Source: Saprospiraceae bacterium UBA3362
Lineage (GTDB): Bacteria > Bacteroidota > Bacteroidia > Chitinophagales > Saprospiraceae
Assembly: GCA_002360455.1 (NCBI GenBank)
Contig: DEQQ01000014.1
Location: forward strand, 1 to 26,204
Length of the DNA: 26,204 bases
Direction: 5' to 3'
Shown: piece after piece, positions 10,101-19,250 of the stretch
Position numbering within the stretch: the first letter of the stretch is position 1
Layout of the letters: the number at the start of each line of letters is the position of its first letter
The notes under the pieces: generated by a model
What the model was told of the DNA's origin: nothing
The model's database searches: none
What the model saw: only the letters and a program-made list of their open reading frames with translations
Program-made: the position numbers and the translations under genes

Positions 10101-12879
10101 CAACACATATTTTCTCTACGTTGTCAATTTCCGGAGGTGCATTAAAAGTAATCTCAACGATATCTGTGCGAACACAAATATTATTTGTTTCTTCAAGCTC
10201 AAAAGTGTAAGTTCCATAACCGCTTTGTGCTACAATGTTAGGACTTTCAACATCTGTTGCAGAAAAAATAACTCCTTTGTTATTTAAAACCTTCCATCTT
10301 ATTTGACCATTGGGAATAGAGCTTGTCCTTTTACCGGCTAAATCATATACCAATCCACATATAGCATCATCCAATCCTGCATTCGGTTTTGGATACTCAT
10401 AGAATGTAAATGGTTTGCCATATCTCTCCCGCAAACAACCTCCCTTAAAATCAATACCGCCCTTATTGTCCTTCCGTCCCAATATTGCTCCTATATAATA
10501 AGTTGTATTGAAATTAAGCGTAGCATCTTTGACTATAGTGTTGGTAGTTATATATCTTAGAATAGAGCCTAATGGATTTGTCGGATTAGTATAAATAAAA
10601 AACATCAGAGTATCTAAAGGATCCAAAATTTCACCATTTGAATCATAAATATCAGGACGTAAATTCAAAACTCCATCTTCACAAAGATCTTCAGGTATAC
10701 TGTTGATCAAGCCTATGGCATTGGTACATTTGCATTCATGATTTATAATAAATGTAAATTCACATCCAAAAAAATCTCTAATTACCACAGTATCATTGAT
10801 TAGGTTTTTTACATAGAGAGAATTATAGTTATTATTAGCATCAATACTGCCATTTCCTTTAATGACTCTGTAAGGAGCCATTCCCCCACTTACCTGAAAA
10901 TTATAGGTATAGCCCATATTATCGCCGGCACAAATAATGGTTTCTTTATCCTTCTTTGGATCACCATTGAAATACATCTCCACTGTATCTGTTGTTGTAC
11001 ACCCCTGTCGAGTCTCTGTCCAAACAAAGCAATACTTACCATATCGATCAACAGAGATCGGAGATTTGATATCGTATTCATTAAAAGTTCCTGTCCCCGG
11101 TCCGCAGATCTGTGTCCATTTACCACCAACATCTTCTTTTCCATTGAATACATTAGATAGAGAACAGATGCTATCATTTGGGCCTGCATTTGGTTTTGGA
11201 GCCGGCAAAATCGTTACATCCATACAGGTCTCTGGACTGGTTCCACACAGGGTTTGGTAAGAAACACAAACCTGCCCTTTGCCCACAGGGCCGGTCCATT
11301 GAACTTCTATAGCAGAAGTATCAAAAGGATCTTTAGTTAAAATTATTCCGCCGGTTACAGTCCAGTTGTATATTAAAACACTTTGATTTATTATTGTATC
11401 AATCCAATAAAGTCCATTTCTTCCTAAACAAAGCAGAGTATCCCCTTTGAGTGGAACAGCATAAGGTTTATTCAAATCTTCATTTATATTTTCGCAGAAA
11501 ATCCTTTTGCATTTTTTAGAGGCTGTTCCGTAATTTACTGTAAATGTAAATTCGACACAATAATCATCCTTTTTATCTACAATGAGATCTTCGTCTCTAC
11601 TTATGATCTGGGTTGAGTTTGATTTTCTGAACCAAGCATAATCATATTGATATGTCACATCAGCATTGTTTCCACAATAATCTGTAATATCAGAAATACC
11701 GGGTTTTATGACAATATCAGAACCATTACATTCCAATTGAAATCCCGGTGAAAAATTGGGGAATATGGTATATAAATCATAAGCAGAATCGCATTTGAAG
11801 GGCTGAGTAGATCTGTATAAGTCAACTTGAATCGGATTATTACATCCACCATAAGATCTTCCTGTTGTAGGGTCTATATACAAATCACTTGACGAACAGC
11901 CAATGTAATAAACACTTGGCTTCTCCGGCTGAGGCAGTATAAAAAACTGTCTTATGGAATCATACTTGCAGCAATTTGGCCCGACAAATTCATACTCATA
12001 TTCTCCGTCTTGGGAAATTGAAATACCGTGCCAATCGTAAGGAACATCTTCTATACAAATATATTTATCCGGCCCTCTATACTGTGGTTTAGGTAGAATT
12101 TCAAAAGTAAAACATTTTGGCCCCTCTTCATCACAAGTACTCCCACTTCCGGGATTACCAATAACTGCTGTTACACAGATCGTATGCATCCCCGGACCCC
12201 ATTCATCATCCAGTTCAACTTCCAAATCAGTCCCTCCTACCTCTACTCCATCTACTGTCCAAACATACTCAGGCTCACAACCTCCGGGTTGTGGCGGCAC
12301 AGACCATTTCTCATTACAAAATCCCTCGCAGACAGTTTTCTTCCCAATAATATTGCCCAATGGAGCTAGGGTCGGAGAAGCTCCTCCTGTGGTAGATAGA
12401 GTAAAATTGCAAACGTCGCCGGAACAACCGTCAATAAATAAATAGTAAGTTTTACAAGGAACCAAATTGGCCGTAAGCGTGAATGAACCGGACCCATTGC
12501 AAAAAGGATTACAGGCTACTTCTTCGCCACAATTGCAATCACCCCAAATGCCCAATTGCACTCCGGCACCTCCACAATTATTAAAAGTTACGGTAACCGA
12601 AACGTTTCCTCCTTGAGTCACAAATGCCCACCAACTTGTGTTGTGGGGTACATAAGCTCCTCCTGCACTAGGGCATAAAATTCCTGCCCCACAAGGGTAA
12701 ATATCTGAATGGATGTCCGATGTGTTTTGACAGGTATAACCATTGACTTCATCAAGTCCACAAAGTACATTGGCGCTTTGACAATCGTCTGTTGCCGGTG
12801 GAGTACACTGAGCCGAAACGCTCACAGAATAAGCTAAAAATGGAATAAAATACCCGAGTATAGATAACTTTCTAAACAT
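7126..12879 (-). CDS. Giant T9SS type B-secreted multidomain surface protein (paralog B)
   Basis: Predicted secreted surface protein of 1917 residues, colinear along its whole length with the downstream paralog A, at roughly 70% identity judged by eye. The start gives a standard signal peptide (MFRKLSILGYF...SVSAQ). The order is: Cys-rich beta-sandwich with NTSWWAFV and GIWGDCNCGEEVACNPFC; Cys-rich Ig-like modules; three 280-residue units with HxCxC motifs (His at 714, 991, 1278, the same 277 and 287 spacing as paralog A); three PKD/Ig-like repeats; a SprB repeat (DPRCFGDRNGSIQILDVLD); and the type B sorting domain at 1819-1917 (PNVFSPNGDNINDYF, IFDRWGERLY, FTLLR). Many codons differ between the paralogs where the protein is the same, so the duplication is not recent and both copies appear to be under selection. 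It may be transcribed separately from paralog A, because a terminator follows it. No enzyme motif was seen. Confidence 0.9.
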   Translation of the reverse strand: MFRKLSILGYFIPFLAYSVSVSAQCTPPATDDCQSANVLCGLDEVNGYTCQNTSDIHSDIYPCGAGILCPSAGGAYVPHNTSWWAFVTQGGNVSVTVTFNNCGGAGVQLGIWGDCNCGEEVACNPFCNGSGSFTLTANLVPCKTYYLFIDGCSGDVCNFTLSTTGGASPTLAPLGNIIGKKTVCEGFCNEKWSVPPQPGGCEPEYVWTVDGVEVGGTDLEVELDDEWGPGMHTICVTAVIGNPGSGSTCDEEGPKCFTFEILPKPQYRGPDKYICIEDVPYDWHGISISQDGEYEYEFVGPNCCKYDSIRQFFILPQPEKPSVYYIGCSSSDLYIDPTTGRSYGGCNNPIQVDLYRSTQPFKCDSAYDLYTIFPNFSPGFQLECNGSDIVIKPGISDITDYCGNNADVTYQYDYAWFRKSNSTQIISRDEDLIVDKKDDYCVEFTFTVNYGTASKKCKRIFCENINEDLNKPYAVPLKGDTLLCLGRNGLYWIDTIINQSVLIYNWTVTGGIILTKDPFDTSAIEVQWTGPVGKGQVCVSYQTLCGTSPETCMDVTILPAPKPNAGPNDSICSLSNVFNGKEDVGGKWTQICGPGTGTFNEYDIKSPISVDRYGKYCFVWTETRQGCTTTDTVEMYFNGDPKKDKETIICAGDNMGYTYNFQVSGGMAPYRVIKGNGSIDANNNYNSLYVKNLINDTVVIRDFFGCEFTFIINHECKCTNAIGLINSIPEDLCEDGVLNLRPDIYDSNGEILDPLDTLMFFIYTNPTNPLGSILRYITTNTIVKDATLNFNTTYYIGAILGRKDNKGGIDFKGGCLRERYGKPFTFYEYPKPNAGLDDAICGLVYDLAGKRTSSIPNGQIRWKVLNNKGVIFSATDVESPNIVAQSGYGTYTFELEETNNICVRTDIVEITFNAPPEIDNVEKICVDKNIDFTYRVEADIKSGKPPYTLLTPGGQILGNKFLSDTLVSLDTFKILVRDANGCISELVADIHNCNCGIISAGQLDTALTRVCEDQCVTLREILPDTINPVEDIRMYVLSSSQTDWKKKNSSTVIYQTFTDPNQKICFDPTRMITEQIYYLIKIVGNDLDNDMIIDSDDDCFRITSQAFVWSAYPKADPGKPDSVCGLSYDMNANLTLGNGTWSLIQGPGNINFSDVNDANCKISVTQKGTYKLKWSVLNYSCERENTVDITFWDSPNFKGNPIIECDNTAENFRFKIDVENGEQTTWNVQAFYNSVNPVVMTKIGPATYQSGWIPTGSTVDYSVNDRHDCAIDKKSFTHQCVCITDIGPLDLTPIILCVDGTAQAKYDDSKTTKDGNDVVRYVLYDGNPTDPLTGKIIRVNDNGQFSFDPQKMTLGKTYYIAVIVGNLDPVTGNVNYSDRCLKFTPGVPVTWYPYPIANITGLKTLTCTTDKIVLDGTQSKDGSNGGLDYTWSTADGQFVDPTQTNSGTVQINKPGTYKLYVKDKLSGCTNEINYIIGQDIKKPTVAIAEPRVLTCDVLSVDLDGSKSSQGPQYSALWQGNVSNPTSYISSTSQVGSYILVITNSDNGCKDSARTIVVADRTPPVSQISQLGQLTCSVNQVKLDGSASKGANNSILTSFKWTALQGNIISGQGTKEVLVGKPGGKFILEVKDSRNGCIDIDTIDVVENGNPLGLIQSDPQDPRCFGDRNGSIQILDVLDKNNNRLSNLTFSVNGGPFVSARDFPNLGQGTYKITVKDKDGCVKDTTLSLKEPEKLAIKVISTTIVDQGTLVNLDSLVTEIKGGTKPYAQNEWFNKSLDSMWSNHRIYTADSTYDFIVNTIDDRGCEIQDQLRVLVRIVKDVWWPNVFSPNGDNINDYFTLWGKKVKIIRKLSIFDRWGERLYVAENIADANKGGLNKGWDGKFRGEMMMPGVYVFVAEVVFEGSNQTDIYKGDFTLLR

Positions 12880-13008
12880 TGGTCAGTTGGTTTTGATGCC
12901 TAAAAATACTGTTCTTGAAAAGAAAATCAAAATTTAAGCCAAGATTTTCGTTTTCCTTCAATATTCTTTAGACCCTCCTGCCCATTTTTTCGCTGCCTGG
13001 ACCAATTT
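12880..13008. other. Short spacer between paralog B and the third giant gene
   Basis: A 129-bp spacer on a common minus-strand gene order. I saw no convincing hairpin terminator after the stop at 13009 and no exact promoter for the gene starting at 12879, so read-through from the upstream gene is possible. Confidence 0.35.
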
Positions 13009-16000
13009 CTACCTTATAACGGTAAGGTCTGAAACCTTATAAACTTTTTCTCCGGAAATGGAGCTTGCTATTATTTTAACCACAAAAACTCCCGGGTTAA
13101 CTGATTCTCCGTCATTTCTGCCGTCCCAAGCTGCTGAGTCCACATTGGGGTCGAAATTATATTTACTGTAAACCATTTCACCCCATCTGCTGTAAATTTC
13201 TAAAGCATCTACTTGAAGAATATCTGCTCCGGTATGAATTGTAAACAGATCATTTACATTGTCCCCATTAGGAGATATTGCATTGGGTATAAAGATACTT
13301 GGTTCTGTTATAACCCTTACCAGTACCTTATCTTCTACCACACAACCGTTTTCACTTATAATCTTTAATTTAAAAACTGTTGTCTCGTATGGCTTTGCAA
13401 TCAAGCTAAAACAAGATGTACAGTATTGGGCTGCTAGGTCTGGAGTCCATTCTATTAATCTTGTTTTAGAAGTGTCTGCATTGGTTACTCCGGTGATTAA
13501 TACGGTCTCTCCCAGTTTGATCGTCCTATCATTACCTAAATCCAGATTTAGCTGCGAAACATCTTTGATTTCTACCAATGTGTCGTACTTGCAGCCAAAT
13601 TTATCCTTGAAATAAAGTTTATAAAACTTGGCCTCAAGATTTTTTAAATCTGTAATTCTGGAATAATTTATCCCGTCCAACGAGTATGAAAATGGAGCCT
13701 CACCTCCTATAAGATCATGGATCCTGATGGTTCCATCATTTGCCACGTCGCAACTTGGATCTATCACTTCCAAATCTACCCCTTGAACAGTTGACTTGGC
13801 TTCTTTGAGTTGATAATTATATGAGCTAATACAACCATTCCTAATGTTTTCAATCTTCAAGATATACGTTCCCGCACCATCCGCTAAGATTTCCTTGATG
13901 TCATTTTGGTTAATAATCCTGCCGTCCGGAGTACTCCACTGAAATAAAACAGAATCGGCTTTGAGGTTCAATTCTGCAGACAACCTAGACATTGTATGAT
14001 CGCATCGCAATGTATCCAGTTGCACTATTTGAGCTTGGGCCGTAGTTGTATCCAAGCCTACAACAACAAAAGTATCTTTAGTACACCCGTATTTATTACT
14101 CACTTTTAAGGTATAAATTCCTGGTGATTTTACCATTGGATTTCTTTCTATCTTATTCTCATAATTATTGGGGCCCTGCCATACAAAAGTTGTGTCTAGC
14201 GGACTGAAAATCGAACTCAATCTGGCCAATGTATCTCTGCAGTTTAAATCTGTCGCTTTAGCCCAAACTGTTGGATATTCCTTATTGTTGTTAACTTTTA
14301 CAATCAAACTGGAAGAACAGAAATTGGGTCCTACTGCAAATACAGTATAATCTCCTGTATCTTTAACAAATGGATTTTGAACATTGCTATAGAAGTTTTT
14401 TGGTCCTTGCCAAATAAAGCTTGTACCGAATACTCCTGATTGAATAAGGATTTGAACAGAATCAGAATTACAAGGAAGTGAGACAGTGTTCCCTGTAATT
14501 TTTGGCGGAATTGTATCGGTAATAACATTTACTGTATCGAAATCTACACATCCATTTTTTGCTACACTGTAAAGTAGGTATTTCCCTGCCACATTAACTA
14601 CAGGTGATTGTGATTTCAATGTATCTTGAGCCGGTGTGATCCAATTGAACTGCAAATTTGGATCTACTGCTTGGGCAATCAATCTTGCTCTTGGATCTTT
14701 ACAATTGATATTTGTATTGGTAGCGATTACATTTGGCTTTAATGTATCTACAGGAACTGTAATCAAATACTCCGAAGAACAAAAATTATTGGATTGAATT
14801 CTTAAGGTAAAGTTGCCTCCGGTTCTGGTTGTCAAAACAGGAGCATTACTAAATACATTGCCTGCGCCTATCCATGTATAATCTGCATTTGGATCGGTCA
14901 ACACTGCGGCAACCGTTGCAATCGGTTTAAGGCAACTCAATGTGTCTATACTGATTGAAACAACTTTAGGTGCTACAGTATCTTTTACAATTTCAAAACT
15001 GTCTATCACTTTGCATGCATCGGCATCAACAAGCTCAAATTTGTACAAACCTGCAGCTGCGTTATTCACTACACTTCCGCTAATTTGATTCCCTGAAGGT
15101 AAAGTCCATTGAATAGTGGCTTGTGGATCACTTGCTGTCAGAATAATCTGTTTTTGAATTATAGAGTCGCAATTCAATTTAGGAATTAATAATTCGTATT
15201 GAGGCTTTTTTCTCAAATCCAATACATGAACTGTATCCGACGTTGTACAATTTAGTTCGTTGGTAACATAAACAAGATAAGTTCCTTGTTCGCTGGTCTT
15301 CAAATGTGCAGAATCCCGCTGATTTGAATTCGGGAAAACCCATCTGTAGCTTACAGGATCCGGATCCAAGGAAATGATTTGAAGCGCTGCCACAGAGTCT
15401 TTACAAGTTATTGTATCTCTTTGGATTTCAATTTTTGGATATCTAATTTTACTTAATACGTTGACCTCGTCTTGATTAATACATCCGTTAGGACCTGTAC
15501 ACAAAACTTTATAATTTCCACCTTGCTCAATTTCAAGAGATGAACCTCCTATTTGTTGGCCTGCGGGATTTGTCCACAAAAACGTTGAACCTGGCAGTGA
15601 AGATGTTGCACGAAGTGGAATTTTAGGATTGGCGCAGGTTAAACTATCAACATCAATGACAATAGTAGGTTTTGCTGTATCTATTTTGATATAAACACTA
15701 TCAAATTTGTAACAACCTTTATCTGACACAGCCGATAAGTAATACCAACCCGGAGTTTTTACTACAGGGTTTCTTGCTTTTGAGCTAAAATTGTTAACCC
15801 CTGACCATAAAAAAGTATCTACAACTGCCTGAGAAGAATACCATTCTAAGGCAAATGAATCCACGGCACAATTCAATGTTCCTTGAACCATATTTAAGAA
15901 TGGATCTACTTTATCTGCGTCAATTAGGATTGATTTCTCAGCTTTGCATCCGTTACTATTTTCGACAACAACTTTATATACTCCCGGCAATCCAATACTT

Positions 16001-18417
16001 GGATTTTGCAAACTACTGGTGTACATGTTAGGCCCGGTCCAGGTAAAAGTAGTTGCATCTTTACAAATTGTATTGACCTGAATGACCGGAATTTTACAAG
16101 TCAATGCCGGCGCGGATAATTGTATTACAGGCTTCAAAGAATCTTGTCTAACTCTAACTGAATCCAAACTTGTGCATCCATTCTTTTGCTTCACTCTGAC
16201 ATAATACAATCCTTCTTCGTGCACCCAAGGAGATACATCTCCCGAAGAGTATCCCACCGGACCATACCAGCTAAATTGTAGTTCCTTTGGGTCTTCTCCT
16301 CTAAGATCTATTTGAATTCTAAGACTATCTGTTGTGCAATATAAGATTCCGGCTGACAATTGGAATCCGGCAACCACAGTATCTATTTTGACATCAATAA
16401 AAGTATCTAAAGTACAACCTAAAGAGTCAACTATTTTCAACTGATATCTGCCCGGAGTCGAAGTGGAAAAATCTTTTGTATTAAATTTTAAATTATTTGG
16501 ACCAATCCAATCTATGGTCTTCGCATTATAAGAAAACACTGCTTCCACTTTGACTACAGTATCTTGACAGTTGAGCCTTCCGCTGATGAGAGAACATTGT
16601 GGAGCTTGATTATTCCTAACAATTGTGAATGTACTATCAGAATTACAACCATTAAATCCGGTCCCGCTAATTTTATAAATGCCCGTTTCCTTAATATAAC
16701 TTATGCGATTCGTTGAAGAAAACATATTGGGCCCGGTCAATAAAAATTGCTCTAATAAATTGGCATTGTTTAACACAATCTGGACAGAATCCGATTGGCA
16801 ATCAAAATGACTGTATTGAAAATCCAAAACTGGCAATGTCCTATCCTCAATAACCTTATAATTGGCTACATTGCTGCATCCAAGAGCATCCGTAATGGTA
16901 AGATAATAAATTCCCGGACTCGAAATTAACAACTTATCCGTTGAACCCAAATTCGTTGAGGTCTCGTCTGCCCAGTTGTATTTCAAATTGAGCACAGAAG
17001 ATTTAGAAGTTAAGGTTATGGCAGATTTTTTACAATTTAATGTATCTCCTATTATTTCAAGATCCGGAATTGTACCAATTTTTTTAACCTCTATGATTGA
17101 GCTAACTTCACAATTCCCGTCTTTCAATGTTACTTTATATTGCCCTTCTGCATCTACTTTGGCTTTCAAGGGATCCGATATATCAGATAAACTGCCGTTG
17201 GAGGTAGTCCAAATAATTTGAGTATTGGGAGACTTCAATGAGTTACTGATATCCAAAGTAACAACGGAGTTATTGCAATCGATTTGACCAATAGGTTGTT
17301 TGATATCAATTGCCAATTCGACTACATTTAAATTGAGCTGAATTGTGGAATCACAACCTGCTTTTGATTTCAAATTTACAGTATAATTTCCTTGAGTCGA
17401 AAAAGATTGAGTCCCGATCTGATAGGTTTCTCCTTTGCAGATGGATTCAGTGATGGTTTGAGGAAGAATTTTGGGTTCAATACTCACGTTTACACAATCC
17501 TTGGAAAGATCTGCGCAAAGTCCATTTTTTGATGAAAAAACATCTGATTTAAAACTTGAATACTTAACTCCGGCATTACTCAAAGGGATCAAACCTATAT
17601 CATCTTTTGAAAAAGAAACACCGCAGATACTGTATTTGCCCGGAGGCAATCCTGTTAGATCAGCATCATCAAGGACTTTTATTATAATATCATTTTGAAT
17701 GATAAAGTATTTGTACAAATAGGAGGAAGGAGTCGGGGTAAATCCCGGAAATAGAACTTTTATTCCGGTATTATGAGTGCCGGGTTGATCTTCACACAAA
17801 ACTAGATCGGCATGTTGAAAAACACCGCCATTGGGACTACAACTCTCGCAATTGATTCCATTCTGATCGCAAAATAAAAGACAAAAACTCTCCACCTTAC
17901 CATCATAAAAATTCTCATTATCTATGATAGTCAAAGTCCATGTGCCATTTACAGTTCCTTGATTAATATCTTCCAAACAACCCTTGTAAGGATGATAAGT
18001 TCCACTGTAAAATTTTCCCAAAATACCCCAAGACTGGATGTTATCCCACTTGGCCTTGAACCCAATATCAGGGACAGGAGTTTGAGAGCAGGGCACAAAG
18101 CTTACATTCCATTTTGAGCTACTGGTAAATCCGCCGTTTCCTATAGGTCCTACCAATTGGATGGATTGCCCCGAAGGAGAAGTCAGAAGCATAGTAAGGT
18201 CTCCCAAAAACTTATGATCAAATTTTACCCTTACACCACAAAGTCCTTGAGCTGCAGAAGCCAAATCATTATTAATTGCGCCTTTTATCTGAAGTTTTAA
18301 ACTGATACTGGATTTATCCTTGATCGCTTGTATTGAGTCCAAACAACACCATTGTGCTTGAACTACAGCTGTCCAGCACAAAACTAAAAGAAGAGTTAGT
18401 TTTGCATGAGTTTCCAT
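13009..18417 (-). CDS. Giant T9SS type B-secreted protein with P-domain, 15 Ig-like repeats and SprB repeat
   Basis: Predicted secreted surface protein of 1802 residues. The signal peptide is METHAKLTLLLVL...VVQAQ. Residues about 30-190 resemble the proprotein convertase P-domain (DLTMLLTSPSGQSIQLVG, NGTWTLTIIDNENFYDGKVESF), a jelly-roll often found on secreted proteases; no protease domain is present. Residues about 325-370 are a CKGETYQIG...AGCDSTIQLNLNV module common in Saprospiraceae. Residues about 376-1546 are 15 tandem Ig-like repeats of about 78 residues, each with one Cys near the start (xLxC) and one near the end (often GC), so each could hold a disulfide. A SprB-type repeat follows (DPSCDVANDGTIRIHDLIGG), then one more beta-module. 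Residues 1707-1802 are the type B sorting domain (SIFIPNAISPNGDNVNDLF, IYSRWGEMVY, PGVFVVKI, LTVIR). The repeats probably form a stalk displaying the P-domain. The ligand is unknown. Confidence 0.9.
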   Translation of the reverse strand: METHAKLTLLLVLCWTAVVQAQWCCLDSIQAIKDKSSISLKLQIKGAINNDLASAAQGLCGVRVKFDHKFLGDLTMLLTSPSGQSIQLVGPIGNGGFTSSSKWNVSFVPCSQTPVPDIGFKAKWDNIQSWGILGKFYSGTYHPYKGCLEDINQGTVNGTWTLTIIDNENFYDGKVESFCLLFCDQNGINCESCSPNGGVFQHADLVLCEDQPGTHNTGIKVLFPGFTPTPSSYLYKYFIIQNDIIIKVLDDADLTGLPPGKYSICGVSFSKDDIGLIPLSNAGVKYSSFKSDVFSSKNGLCADLSKDCVNVSIEPKILPQTITESICKGETYQIGTQSFSTQGNYTVNLKSKAGCDSTIQLNLNVVELAIDIKQPIGQIDCNNSVVTLDISNSLKSPNTQIIWTTSNGSLSDISDPLKAKVDAEGQYKVTLKDGNCEVSSIIEVKKIGTIPDLEIIGDTLNCKKSAITLTSKSSVLNLKYNWADETSTNLGSTDKLLISSPGIYYLTITDALGCSNVANYKVIEDRTLPVLDFQYSHFDCQSDSVQIVLNNANLLEQFLLTGPNMFSSTNRISYIKETGIYKISGTGFNGCNSDSTFTIVRNNQAPQCSLISGRLNCQDTVVKVEAVFSYNAKTIDWIGPNNLKFNTKDFSTSTPGRYQLKIVDSLGCTLDTFIDVKIDTVVAGFQLSAGILYCTTDSLRIQIDLRGEDPKELQFSWYGPVGYSSGDVSPWVHEEGLYYVRVKQKNGCTSLDSVRVRQDSLKPVIQLSAPALTCKIPVIQVNTICKDATTFTWTGPNMYTSSLQNPSIGLPGVYKVVVENSNGCKAEKSILIDADKVDPFLNMVQGTLNCAVDSFALEWYSSQAVVDTFLWSGVNNFSSKARNPVVKTPGWYYLSAVSDKGCYKFDSVYIKIDTAKPTIVIDVDSLTCANPKIPLRATSSLPGSTFLWTNPAGQQIGGSSLEIEQGGNYKVLCTGPNGCINQDEVNVLSKIRYPKIEIQRDTITCKDSVAALQIISLDPDPVSYRWVFPNSNQRDSAHLKTSEQGTYLVYVTNELNCTTSDTVHVLDLRKKPQYELLIPKLNCDSIIQKQIILTASDPQATIQWTLPSGNQISGSVVNNAAAGLYKFELVDADACKVIDSFEIVKDTVAPKVVSISIDTLSCLKPIATVAAVLTDPNADYTWIGAGNVFSNAPVLTTRTGGNFTLRIQSNNFCSSEYLITVPVDTLKPNVIATNTNINCKDPRARLIAQAVDPNLQFNWITPAQDTLKSQSPVVNVAGKYLLYSVAKNGCVDFDTVNVITDTIPPKITGNTVSLPCNSDSVQILIQSGVFGTSFIWQGPKNFYSNVQNPFVKDTGDYTVFAVGPNFCSSSLIVKVNNNKEYPTVWAKATDLNCRDTLARLSSIFSPLDTTFVWQGPNNYENKIERNPMVKSPGIYTLKVSNKYGCTKDTFVVVGLDTTTAQAQIVQLDTLRCDHTMSRLSAELNLKADSVLFQWSTPDGRIINQNDIKEILADGAGTYILKIENIRNGCISSYNYQLKEAKSTVQGVDLEVIDPSCDVANDGTIRIHDLIGGEAPFSYSLDGINYSRITDLKNLEAKFYKLYFKDKFGCKYDTLVEIKDVSQLNLDLGNDRTIKLGETVLITGVTNADTSKTRLIEWTPDLAAQYCTSCFSLIAKPYETTVFKLKIISENGCVVEDKVLVRVITEPSIFIPNAISPNGDNVNDLFTIHTGADILQVDALEIYSRWGEMVYSKYNFDPNVDSAAWDGRNDGESVNPGVFVVKIIASSISGEKVYKVSDLTVIR

Positions 18418-18710
18418 TCTATTCTATATATCTTTCTCTATTGCAAAAGTAGGCAGAAATTAGATAATATTATAATTTAAAAAATATAAATATGTATATA
18501 TTTCTGATATTTAATTATTTATAATTTAAAATTCAAATAATCTAAAGTCAAATCCAATTTAATATTGCTGATTCAATATCCTGCACCAATTTCGCTTAAT
18601 CCTGAGACGCAGTTCCATAAAATTGTTACAGCATTTCTTATCTATTTAAAACCATTTAACAACATTTCACTTTATTATTCAATATGCTTATTAATTAGTA
18701 AACGTTGCAT
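18418..18710. other. AT-rich divergent intergenic region
   Basis: About 290 bp separating the giant gene (minus) from the acetyltransferase gene (plus), so it should contain two divergent promoters. A perfect -7 box for the minus strand, TACTTTTG, lies at 18451-18444, but no TTTG sits 19-21 nt upstream of it. No clear plus-strand promoter, RNA gene or repeat was recognised. Confidence 0.4.
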
Positions 18711-19250
18711 ATGCTCTCAGAAATTGTAACAGATCGATGTATTTTGAAGCCATTTAGCACAGAACAAATTGATGGATTGTTCAAAATGGAGTCCGACCCA
18801 GAGGTTCACAGGTATCTTGGCAATAAGCCCATTACTCAAATGGAGCAACTTTATGAAGTGATCAACTTTGTCCATAAGCAATACAAGGAACATGGCATTG
18901 GCAGATGGTTTGTTTTGGATAAGGCGTCCCATGAATTCTTAGGTTGGAGTGGACTTAAATATTATGATGATCCGGATTACGCTCCATTTCCTATCTATGA
19001 CCTGGGATATCGATTCACGAGGGAATGTTGGGGTCAAGGGTATGCTACTGAGACCTCTAGAGCTTGGATAAAATATGCAATAGATCATTTGAAAGTGGAC
19101 TGCTTATATGCTACTGCACATCCACAAAATCAAGCTTCAATTAATGTTTTGACTAAGTTGGGATTTTTACCAACAAAAGAAATCAAAAATCCTGAATGTG
19201 AATCGAATTGTTACCAATTGCAATTAAATAAAAGCACCTCTCTACAATAG
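18711..19250 (+). CDS. GNAT family N-acetyltransferase (RimJ/RimL-like)
   Basis: Predicted cytoplasmic acetyl-CoA-dependent N-acetyltransferase of 179 residues. The start is ATG at 18711; the frame can be extended to a TTG at 18705 but that adds only two residues. The N-terminus (TDRCILKPFSTEQIDGLFKM) and SDPEVHRYLG are typical of the RimJ/RimL-type Acetyltransf_3 group. Motif A is visible as YRFTRECWGQGYATE, with the Q-x-x-G-x-G/A-type acetyl-CoA loop. Motif B is NQASINVLTKLGF. The length is normal for the family. The acceptor substrate cannot be told from sequence; ribosomal protein, another protein or a small amine are all possible. Its stop overlaps the last 9 bp of the convergent MoxR gene, so transcription of the two genes runs into each other with no terminator visible between them. 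Confidence 0.88.
   Translation: MLSEIVTDRCILKPFSTEQIDGLFKMESDPEVHRYLGNKPITQMEQLYEVINFVHKQYKEHGIGRWFVLDKASHEFLGWSGLKYYDDPDYAPFPIYDLGYRFTRECWGQGYATETSRAWIKYAIDHLKVDCLYATAHPQNQASINVLTKLGFLPTKEIKNPECESNCYQLQLNKSTSLQ

Noticed and set aside
12928..12936. TAAATTTTG on the minus strand as promoter of paralog B
   Set aside because: The spacer inside the box is three bases instead of two, and the nearest TTG is 22 nt away. Similar near-matches occur before other genes at no consistent distance.
13780..17290. Tandem repeats as a possible recombination or phase-variation hotspot
   Set aside because: The repeats are similar as protein only. I see no long identical DNA stretches between them that would support slipped-strand or homologous recombination.
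18444..18451. TACTTTTG as promoter of the third giant gene
   Set aside because: The -7 box is perfect and well placed, but there is no TTTG or TTG 19-21 nt upstream, and such an 8-mer is not rare in AT-rich DNA.
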